A DNA stretch of 64,000 nt from CAXBBB01 sp963841855 (lineage in GTDB: Bacteria > Bacteroidota > Rhodothermia > Rhodothermales > BA12). How positions within the stretch are numbered: the first letter of the stretch is position 1; each line of letters starts with the position of its first letter. Shown one piece after another: positions 26,112 through 32,976 of this stretch. Position numbers and translations under genes: made by a program. The notes below the pieces were generated by a model that was not told where the DNA came from, did not search any database, and worked only from the letters and a program-made list of their open reading frames with translations. The stretch spans positions 124,001 through 188,000 of the forward strand of contig CAWJEJ010000004.1 in the NCBI GenBank assembly GCA_963841855.1, in the 5' to 3' direction.

Positions 26112-28343
26112 ATGGCCCGACGCTTCGTCCTCACCCCTCCCGCCGACGCGCCCCAGCAGGCGCTGACCATCGACTACGCGGGCGTTCTCAACCCGCAGCA
26201 ACTCGCCGCCGCGACGCATGAGGGAGGTCCGGTCTTGGTGATCGCCGGGGCCGGAACGGGCAAGACGCGGACGCTCGTCCACCGAGTCGCGTATCTGGTC
26301 GAAACCGGCACGCGGCCCGAAGAGATCGTGCTGCTGACGTTCACGCGGCGCAGCGCTCACGAAATGCTGACGCGCGCCAGCGGACTGCTCGACAACCGGT
26401 GCGCTAGGGTTCAGGGCGGTACGTTCCACGCGTTCTGCTCGGCGATCCTGCGCAAACAGGCACCCCGCATCGGCTATCCGAGCAACTTCACGATCATGGA
26501 CGCCGTCGACACCGCCGACGTGATCGACGTGCTGCGCGTCCAACACGGACTGCATCAGTCGGCCAAGCGGTTTCCTCGCAAGCGGACATTGCAGAACCTG
26601 TTCTCGGCAGCGCGCAACCAGGGGGTTTCTACGAGAGAGATCGTCGAGGATCGGTATCCGCAGTTTGCCGAGCATCAGGACGCGATCGAACTGCTCTTTG
26701 GCGATTTTGCGACGTACAAACGCGCGCACGGACTGATGGACTACGACGATCTGCTGCTGCTGACGGTCGATCTGTTCGAGGCTCAGCCTGAAGCCGCGCG
26801 CGAAGTCGCCGGTCGGATGCGGCACGTACTCGTCGACGAGTACCAGGACACCAACCCGGCCCAGGCCAGACTGGTCGAGCACTTTGCCCGCGTACACGGC
26901 AACGTGATGGCCGTCGGCGACGACGCGCAAAGTATCTACCGCTTTAGAGGCGCGGATCACCGCAACATCTTCGCGTTCCCCGACCGCTTCGACGGGTGCG
27001 CCGTCCTCAAGCTCGAAGAAAACTACCGCTCGACGCAGCCGATCCTCGACCTCGCCAACCTGATCCTCGACCGGGCACACCACCACTTCGACAAGCGGCT
27101 GTTCACGCAGCGCCCAGGCGGCGAGTTGCCCGCCATCGTGCCCGCGCCGGATGAGCGGACCGAGAGCCGCTTCATCACCCAGGCGATTTTGCAATTGCGC
27201 GAGGAGGGCGTTCCGCTGAGCCGAATGGCGGTCCTGTTTCGAAGCGCGCGCAACTCGTTCGATCTGGAGGTGGCGCTAGGCAGGTCAGGCATTCCCTACG
27301 TCAAATACGGCGGACTCAAACTCGCCGAGGCCGCCCACGTCAAGGACGTGCTGTCGCTGCTCAAGATCGCCGAAAATCGCCAGGACGTGCCCGCGTGGAT
27401 GCGGATTCTGCAACTCATTCCCGGCGTCGGTCCCAAGACGGCCCAAGCGATCGTCGAGTGGGTGACGAGCGAAGAGACCGAGCCGTTCACGATGCCCGAT
27501 GGCGGACGCTTCCGCCGATTCGCCGCCGACCTGGAAGCGCTGTTCGCATTGCAGAGGAGCATCACCCAAGCCGACGCCACGCCGCTCGCAGAGCAGGTCG
27601 AGGCGGTCCTGACGTTCTACGACCCGCTGCTCAAAGCCAAATACTACGAGGACTATCCCAAGCGGCAGGAGGATCTGGAGCACTTCTCGGGCCTGACCAA
27701 AACCGCCAAGAGCCGCCGCGACTTTTTGGAAGCCTTGGCGCTGGACCCCATCGAAATCACCGCATTGGGCGTCGAGGCGACCGACGAGGACGAAAAACCG
27801 CTCGTGCTCTCGACGATCCATTCGGCCAAGGGGTTGGAGTTCAAAGCCGTCTTCCTGATCCACGCACTCGACGGCGTCCTGCCCTCGGGCTTCTCTCTGG
27901 ACGACGCCGACGATCTGGACGAGGAACTGCGCCTACTCTACGTCGCCGTGACCAGAGCCGAAGACGAACTGTTCGTCAGCTATCCGATGCTGCGCTACGG
28001 GCGCTATGCGGGCGAGTACCTGACCAAACGCAGCCGCTTCCTGGACGACATCGCCACGTCCAAGCTCGAACCCGTCGAACTGGTCGAGCAAGGCATGGCC
28101 GCGCTGCCTCCCGCTCCCAAAGATCGCCTCAAACCCAAACCGCGCGACGGCAACCAAATCCGCGACATGAAGCGCTCGGCGTTCGTCGGCTCGGGTATGC
28201 TCGCACCGCCGCCGCCACGCGACAGGACCAAGCCGTCGCGCAAACTGATCGTCGCGCCCAAGCCGCCCGCTCCACCTGCCGAATCGGCCCCCATCGCCAA
28301 AGAGGTGCGCGGCGACGATTCAATCGCCGATCTTCCCTTCTGA
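26112..28343 (+). CDS. ATP-dependent superfamily 1 DNA helicase, UvrD/PcrA type
   Basis: A 743-aa 3'-5' helicase. Motifs in order: Q-motif LNPQQLAAATHE, Walker A GAGTGKT (46-52), motif Ia LLTFTRRSAHEM, motif II LVDEYQDTNPAQ, motif III VGDDAQSIYRFRGAD, motif IV LEENYRST, motif V STIHSAKGLEFKAVF and motif VI LYVAVTRAEDEL. The 2B region is present. The last 75 residues are a Pro/Lys-rich tail that ends in DDSIADLPF, which resembles the SSB C-terminal tip. It acts in nucleotide-excision or mismatch repair, or in clearing replication forks. A TTG at 26103 could also serve as start. The small membrane gene broken by an IS element begins 12 bp downstream. Confidence 0.93.
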   Translation: MARRFVLTPPADAPQQALTIDYAGVLNPQQLAAATHEGGPVLVIAGAGTGKTRTLVHRVAYLVETGTRPEEIVLLTFTRRSAHEMLTRASGLLDNRCARVQGGTFHAFCSAILRKQAPRIGYPSNFTIMDAVDTADVIDVLRVQHGLHQSAKRFPRKRTLQNLFSAARNQGVSTREIVEDRYPQFAEHQDAIELLFGDFATYKRAHGLMDYDDLLLLTVDLFEAQPEAAREVAGRMRHVLVDEYQDTNPAQARLVEHFARVHGNVMAVGDDAQSIYRFRGADHRNIFAFPDRFDGCAVLKLEENYRSTQPILDLANLILDRAHHHFDKRLFTQRPGGELPAIVPAPDERTESRFITQAILQLREEGVPLSRMAVLFRSARNSFDLEVALGRSGIPYVKYGGLKLAEAAHVKDVLSLLKIAENRQDVPAWMRILQLIPGVGPKTAQAIVEWVTSEETEPFTMPDGGRFRRFAADLEALFALQRSITQADATPLAEQVEAVLTFYDPLLKAKYYEDYPKRQEDLEHFSGLTKTAKSRRDFLEALALDPIEITALGVEATDEDEKPLVLSTIHSAKGLEFKAVFLIHALDGVLPSGFSLDDADDLDEELRLLYVAVTRAEDELFVSYPMLRYGRYAGEYLTKRSRFLDDIATSKLEPVELVEQGMAALPPAPKDRLKPKPRDGNQIRDMKRSAFVGSGMLAPPPPRDRTKPSRKLIVAPKPPAPPAESAPIAKEVRGDDSIADLPF

Positions 28344-28446
28344 TTTCCCACTTCTATGGGTTCACATTCTCCTTCTCCTGCAACATCGGACCAACTGCGC
28401 GGACTGCACAGGACGTACGGAATCATAGCGTGGTCCGCTCTGATTA

Positions 28447-29438
28447 TAGCGGTGCTGGAGCAAGTTGACGTAGCTTGAGCGATGCCCGCTCCTCTCTCCG
28501 CCGACCTACGCCAACGCATCCTCGATGCGAGCCGCTCGCTCTCCGCTTCCAAGACCGCCGCGCGCTTCGGCGTCGGCATCCGCACCGTGCAGCGCCTGCG
28601 CGCGCTCGACCGGGCCACCGGGTCTGTTGCGCCCAAGACGCCTGAAACCAAAGGTCCACCGCCCATTCTGGTAGACGACGACCGCGCATTCTTCGACGCC
28701 TGCCTGGCCGAAAACGTCTCGATGACGCACGCCGAGATGGCCCGCCGCTTCACGAGCGAGACCGGGCGCCAAGTGGGACGCGCGACCGTGCAGCGCATGA
28801 TGGCGCTCTGGCGGATCACGCGAAAAAAAAAGAGCCTCCACGCCGCACAGCGAGACCGCCCAGACGTAGCGGCCGAGCGCGCCGCGTTTGCTGAGTCCAT
28901 CGGACTGCTCGACGCCTCCAAGCTGGTCTTCGTCGACGAGTCCGGAATCCGCCAAGGCGAGCGCCTGAGCTATGGCTACGCCCCGGCCGGTCAGCGCTGC
29001 TGCGAGAGCGCGCCGTTTCGAACGGGCAAACGGGTCAACCTGCTGGGATGGATGTCAGACCGGGGCGGCGAGGTGGCGCAGTTCACCGGCAGCGTAACGG
29101 GCGTGCTCTTCACGCGCTTCGTCCGGTTCGTGCTCGCGCCCAAGCTTGAACCGGGCGACGTGGTGATCTGGGACAACGCGCGCATCCACACACCGGACGC
29201 GGTTGCACTCGTGGAGTCGGCAGGCGCGCGCGTGCTGCCTTTGCCGAGGTACAGTCCCGAGTTCAACGCAATCGAGATGCTCTGGTCGAAGGTGAAGCAG
29301 TCTGTGCGTAGCGCGCTTGCTGACACGGCGGAGCAGTTGACCGACGCTGTGAAGCGGGCCGTCGAATCGGCCACGAGCAGCGACGCAATGGGCTGGGTGA
29401 CACACTGTGGCTACTGCCAACTTCCCTGAGTACCGCTA
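28447..29438 (+). mobile_element. Complete IS630-type insertion sequence, 992 bp
   Basis: The inverted ends start TAGCGGTGCTGGAGCAAGTT (left, 28447-28469) and TAGCGGTACTCAGGGAAGTT (right, reverse complement of 29416-29438); 17 of 23 positions match. A TA is duplicated on both sides (28445-28446 and 29439-29440), as expected for IS630/Tc1-mariner elements. One full-length transposase gene fills the element. The insertion split a small membrane-protein gene, and removing the element restores that gene, which fixes the borders to the base. Confidence 0.95.
28482..29429 (+). CDS. IS630-family transposase
   Basis: A 315-aa DDE transposase. An N-terminal HTH region (ADLRQRILDASRSLSASK; ARFGVGIRTVQRLRAL) is followed by a second one ending QRMMALWRITRKKKSL. 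The catalytic triad is Asp152 (LVFVDESGI), Asp231 (VVIWDNARIH) and Glu265 (YSPEFNAIEMLWSKVK), with 34-residue spacing between the last two, typical of the family. The reading frame is intact and the stop codon lies inside the right inverted end, so the element may still be active. A run of nine A near 28822 encodes the RKKK stretch and could allow ribosomal slippage. Confidence 0.95.
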   Translation: MPAPLSADLRQRILDASRSLSASKTAARFGVGIRTVQRLRALDRATGSVAPKTPETKGPPPILVDDDRAFFDACLAENVSMTHAEMARRFTSETGRQVGRATVQRMMALWRITRKKKSLHAAQRDRPDVAAERAAFAESIGLLDASKLVFVDESGIRQGERLSYGYAPAGQRCCESAPFRTGKRVNLLGWMSDRGGEVAQFTGSVTGVLFTRFVRFVLAPKLEPGDVVIWDNARIHTPDAVALVESAGARVLPLPRYSPEFNAIEMLWSKVKQSVRSALADTAEQLTDAVKRAVESATSSDAMGWVTHCGYCQLP

Positions 29439-29729
29439 TAGTGGATTCGTTGCGGCGGTGGCCGTCGCGTTAATTCTTGATATCGTCGTCGGTGCTCCAG
29501 CGGCGATGAAGTGGGGCGCGATGCTCTTTATCCTGTTCGTCGACCTCGGCATATTCACGTTGATGCGGCGGCAGCAGCGCGTGATCGAGGCCGAACTCGC
29601 AGACCGTGGAGAGCGACTCCGCGGTTGAATATCCGTTGAGGCGGAGCGGGGTACCGCTGAATTGTCGCATCCGTGGTCCTAGCTTCGAGCGCTCCTGCTC
29701 TCTGAACACCAGTGTGTCGTCGCCGGACG

Positions 29730-31211
29730 ATGCCCCTCCTATCACGATTTCTATTGACGGACCACCAGCCGACGCCTCCTCTCACCGACGACAAACTGCC
29801 GCGCGTGCTCGGTCTGCGCGACTTGGTCCTGCTCAACGTGTCGAGCATCGTGGCGCTGTCGAGCATCGCGCAGGTGGCGCAGTTCGGGTACGCGAGCCTG
29901 TCGCTGTTCGTCGTCGCGATCCTGACGTTTCTGATTCCCGGCGGGCTGATGGTCGCCGAGCTCAACGCGCGGATGCCGGGCGAAGGCGGCTTCTACCTGT
30001 GGACGCGGCGCGCATTCGGCGATGGGCACGGCTTCGTGGCGGCGTGGAGCTACTGGATCAGCACCATCGTCTGGATTCCGACGATTATGCTGCTGGTGTC
30101 CGCCTCCTTGCTCTACGTGTTTGGCGACACGTTTCTGGGCTTGGCGGATGATCCGATTTACAACGCCATCGTCTGTCTGGGCGTGTTGTGGAGTATCACG
30201 CTGCTCAACATCTTCGGACTCGAACGGGCGCGCTGGGTGCAGAATGTCGCCGGAGTTGCGACGTGGCTACTCGTCGCGCTGCTGATCGTCGTCGGAATCT
30301 TGTTCGTGATCGACAATGGGACGAGTCATCCATTCTCGGCGGATAAACTGCTGCCCGATCTGACCGACGTGTCGCTGCTGCCCTACTTCGCCGTCGTCGC
30401 GTTCTGCTTCGGCGGCATGGAACTGGCGCCGATCCTGGCGGGCGAGATCCATCGCCCCGAACGGACGATTCCGCGCGCGCTGCTGGTCTCGTCGGTTGCC
30501 GTCGGTCTGATCTACATGGCTGCCACGCTGATGCTGATCCTGATCGTTCCCGAAGGCAACGTCGGCATTATCGAGGGCGTCGTCCAAGCGTTTCACGTCG
30601 CCGGAGCAGCGTCGGGCGTGCCGTGGGGCGCGATTGGTAGCGTCTTGGTGCTCGTGAGCACGCTGGGGTTGCTTGGATCATGGCTGATGGGCAACGCCCG
30701 CCTTCCGTTCGTGATGGGGCTCGACCGCTACCTACCCGCGACGCTGGCGCGCGTGCATCCGCGCTGGAAATCGCCGGTCCACTCGCTGCTGATGCAGGCC
30801 GTTCTGGTCAGCGTGCTGTTCGTCAGTTCGATTCTGGGGTCGACGATCACCGAAGCGTTTCTGATTTTGCTCGACATGTCGATCATCCTCTACTTCCTGC
30901 CCTTCCTCTACATGTTCGCCGCGTTCGCGTGGCACATGCGCCATCGGACCGGCGGCAGAGGACTCGTCCCGATCTTGCAGCGCAGCACGCTCGCCGTCTG
31001 GACCGTCGCGATCCTGGGCTTTAGCACGACGCTGCTCTCGACCATCGTGTCGGCGTTTCCGACAGCGGGGATCGAGAACAAGCCGCTATTCGTCGCCAAA
31101 GTCGTCGGCGGCGCGGTCGTGCTGATCGGAGCAGGACTGGCGATCTACGCGTCGAGCGCCCGGGTCGAAGAGCGGGCCGGTCAGGGCGAGGCGTCGTACC
31201 GGCGCGAGTAG
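29730..31211 (+). CDS. APC-superfamily amino acid permease
   Basis: A 493-aa inner-membrane transporter with 12 predicted helices. The N-terminal helix region RVLGLRDLVLLNVSSIVALS and the substrate/Na-site loop ELNARMPGEGGFYLWTRRAFG are characteristic of the APC family, as is the later GGMELAPILAGEIHRPERTIPRA-type segment (GGMELAPILAGEIHRPE). It likely imports an amino acid or related amine by proton symport; substrate unknown. The ATG at 29730 was preferred over one at 29712 because it leads directly into the conserved region. A REP-like repeat follows the stop. Confidence 0.87.
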   Translation: MPLLSRFLLTDHQPTPPLTDDKLPRVLGLRDLVLLNVSSIVALSSIAQVAQFGYASLSLFVVAILTFLIPGGLMVAELNARMPGEGGFYLWTRRAFGDGHGFVAAWSYWISTIVWIPTIMLLVSASLLYVFGDTFLGLADDPIYNAIVCLGVLWSITLLNIFGLERARWVQNVAGVATWLLVALLIVVGILFVIDNGTSHPFSADKLLPDLTDVSLLPYFAVVAFCFGGMELAPILAGEIHRPERTIPRALLVSSVAVGLIYMAATLMLILIVPEGNVGIIEGVVQAFHVAGAASGVPWGAIGSVLVLVSTLGLLGSWLMGNARLPFVMGLDRYLPATLARVHPRWKSPVHSLLMQAVLVSVLFVSSILGSTITEAFLILLDMSIILYFLPFLYMFAAFAWHMRHRTGGRGLVPILQRSTLAVWTVAILGFSTTLLSTIVSAFPTAGIENKPLFVAKVVGGAVVLIGAGLAIYASSARVEERAGQGEASYRRE

Positions 31212-31271
31212 GACGGCTAATGCGTCTGCTATTCCTACGCGTGCCTTGGGAGGCGCCGCACGTTTCACATC

Positions 31272-31346
31272 GTCATCCTGAGCGAAGTCGAAGGATCTCC
31301 AGCGTTGGCCGCTTCTTCGGAGATCCTTCGACAGGCTCAGGATGAC
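31272..31346. repeat. REP-like inverted repeat, GTCATCCTGAGC type
   Basis: The left arm (31272-31298) starts GTCATCCTGAGCGAAGTCGA and the right arm (31321-31346) is its inverted copy ending GACAGGCTCAGGATGAC, with a 22-nt centre. It can form a stem of about 26 bp with few mismatches. It lies between the permease and the SpoU methyltransferase gene and belongs to the same family as the repeat at 9580-9659. Confidence 0.85.
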
Positions 31347-31396
31347 AGGAAACCGAGGGCGCGAGCCGTCCTCACACCCACCTTTCTCTCCACCCC

Positions 31397-31942
31397 ATGC
31401 GCAAACTCGCTCACCTCGAAATCCCGCGCCCGTCGGCAGAAGCCGTCTCGGGTCTGCCGCGCATTCCGATCCGCGTGATCACCGACGACGTGCGGAGCGC
31501 GCACAACGTCGGGGCGATCCTGCGCACGTCGGATGCGTTTCGGTTGGAGCGCGTCGTCTTGTGCGGCATCTCGCCCGGGGCGGATCAGCGGGCCGTCCGC
31601 AAAACGTCGCTCGGTGCCGAAGAGACCGTACCGTGGGAGCAAATAGCGTCGGCGATAGACGCGGTCAGACAGGCGCGAGCCGACGGCTACACCGTCGCCG
31701 CACTCGAACTGACGGATTCACCGACGCTGGTGCATCAGGCGCCGCCATCGGCGTTTCCTTTGGCGCTCGTGGTGGGCAACGAAGTCGATGGCGTCTCGGA
31801 CGGCGTGATGGCGATGTGCGATCTAGCGCTCGAAATCCCGCAGTGGGGCGCCAAACAATCGCTCAACGTGTCGGTTGCCTTTGGCATCGCCGCGCACGCG
31901 CTGACGCGGACGTTCCTCGACCATCATCCCGACTTTCTGTGA
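31397..31942 (+). CDS. SpoU/TrmH-family RNA 2'-O-methyltransferase
   Basis: A 181-aa SPOUT-fold enzyme. The three family motifs are present: VRSAHNVGAILRTSDAF with the catalytic Asn-Arg region, ALVVGNEVDGVSD, and ALEIPQWGAKQSLNVSVAFGIA with the knotted C-terminus. It methylates the ribose 2'-OH of a tRNA or rRNA nucleotide using SAM. Which position is modified cannot be told. It lacks the extra N-terminal L30-like domain of RlmB. Its stop overlaps the start of the mutase small-subunit gene (GTGA). Confidence 0.9.
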   Translation: MRKLAHLEIPRPSAEAVSGLPRIPIRVITDDVRSAHNVGAILRTSDAFRLERVVLCGISPGADQRAVRKTSLGAEETVPWEQIASAIDAVRQARADGYTVAALELTDSPTLVHQAPPSAFPLALVVGNEVDGVSDGVMAMCDLALEIPQWGAKQSLNVSVAFGIAAHALTRTFLDHHPDFL

Positions 31943-32976
31943 GCACCGAAGACCCCACATCGCAAGACGCACGTGACGGCGTCGAGATCGACCCCGGCAT
32001 CTGGATGCCTGCGTTCGTGCCGCAATCCGAGCGCGTCGCGTTGGCGCTTTCGATGCGCGCCCCCGGCCTGATCGGCTTCAACCCGCCGCTGGGCCTGCGC
32101 GACGATTCGTGGCACGATCCGCTGCCGATGGAGAACGACTACGCCTACGCTCTCTCGCCGACAGACGAGCACCCGGTCCGCGCCGGAATCGTCGACCCGC
32201 TGCTCGACGGAGACGATTGGGACGCGCTGCCGGACGGGCAGAAGCCGGACGTGGCCGCGCACGCCGTCCACGAGTGGGGTGGCACAACCGTCGAAGAGCT
32301 TACCTACCTGGCGCTGGGGGCATCGGCGCACGAGATCGTCCATCGCGTGAGCTTGTCGGTCGATCAGCGGCTGATGCTATCGGTCGCCAAGCTGATGGCG
32401 GCGCGGATTCTGATGGCGAACGTCGGGTGCAAGGCGTCGCTCGTCGCGATCACGTCGGGTTATAGGCAAACGGCATACGCGGCCCACAACAACCGGACGC
32501 GCGCGACGATCGGCTGCGCGGCTGCGTTTCTAGGCGGAGCCGATTTGGTCGCCATTCGCCCCCACACCTGGGCGACGGGAGTGATCAACGTCGGCGACGT
32601 ACGCGATGCGCTCAACGTGGGCAGGATCCTGCGCGACGAAGCCACACTCGGCCGATTGAAGACGCCTGCTCAAGGAAGCGGCTGGGCCGAAGCTGCCGCG
32701 TTGAAACTGGCTCAGGCGGTCTGGGCACGATGCAAGGAGATCGGCTCGGACGGCGCCGAGGAATATGCCCTCAACGTGCCTCAACTCGCCCACGAGCAGC
32801 ACGTCGCCCGGACGCAGTCGCTGGCCGCCGTCGTCGGCGTGACGCGGCACGAGCGCACGTCCGACCGCCTCGCTCAGCCGCCGCTCGCCCAAAGCATCGC
32901 CAACGGCTACAGGCTGACCGGCGATCACGAATCCCACCGCCACGCCGCCCAACTCGTCGCCGCTCATGCCGTTTGA
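31939..32976 (+). CDS. mutA: Methylmalonyl-CoA mutase small subunit, short form
   Basis: Non-catalytic partner of the B12-dependent mutase. The 345-aa product begins at a GTG overlapping the previous stop. Mutase-like segments include YRQTAYAAHNNRTRATIGC, AAFLGGADLVAIRPHTW, VGRILRDEATLGR and AQGSGWAEAAALKLAQAVW. Typical small subunits are about 450-650 aa, so the N-terminal part of the TIM barrel is reduced, and there is no B12-binding domain. It overlaps mutB by 11 bp, and the pair probably forms a heterodimer. Whether the short form is stable or structural only is unknown. Confidence 0.8.
   Translation: MSTEDPTSQDARDGVEIDPGIWMPAFVPQSERVALALSMRAPGLIGFNPPLGLRDDSWHDPLPMENDYAYALSPTDEHPVRAGIVDPLLDGDDWDALPDGQKPDVAAHAVHEWGGTTVEELTYLALGASAHEIVHRVSLSVDQRLMLSVAKLMAARILMANVGCKASLVAITSGYRQTAYAAHNNRTRATIGCAAAFLGGADLVAIRPHTWATGVINVGDVRDALNVGRILRDEATLGRLKTPAQGSGWAEAAALKLAQAVWARCKEIGSDGAEEYALNVPQLAHEQHVARTQSLAAVVGVTRHERTSDRLAQPPLAQSIANGYRLTGDHESHRHAAQLVAAHAV

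Larger units (their letters stand above)
28356..29628 (+). pseudogene. Two-helix membrane protein gene split by an IS630-type element
   Basis: The left fragment (28356-28446) encodes MGSHSPSPATSDQLRG... up to IAWSAL. The right fragment (29440-29628) encodes SGFVAAVAVALILDIV... to ADRGERLRG and a stop. Deleting the element with one TA copy joins both in the same frame. The result is a 92-residue protein with two predicted membrane helices, the first crossing the insertion point (AWSALISGFVAAVAVALIL) and the second at WGAMLFILFVDLGIFTLM. In its present state the left part runs into the element and stops after about 13 further codons. The intact gene would have been 12 bp downstream of the helicase gene. 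Family unknown; such small proteins resemble AtpI/Zn-ribbon-less membrane accessory proteins only loosely. Confidence 0.85.

Noticed and set aside
29407..29628. Stand-alone 73-aa membrane protein from a GTG at 29407
   Set aside because: Its first codons lie inside the right end of the IS element. The joined-flank reading shows it is the 3' part of a split gene.
31212..32966. Cobalamin riboswitch upstream of the methylmalonyl-CoA mutase genes
   Set aside because: The genes upstream overlap and the only gap (31212-31396) holds a REP-like repeat; no B12-box sequence was seen.
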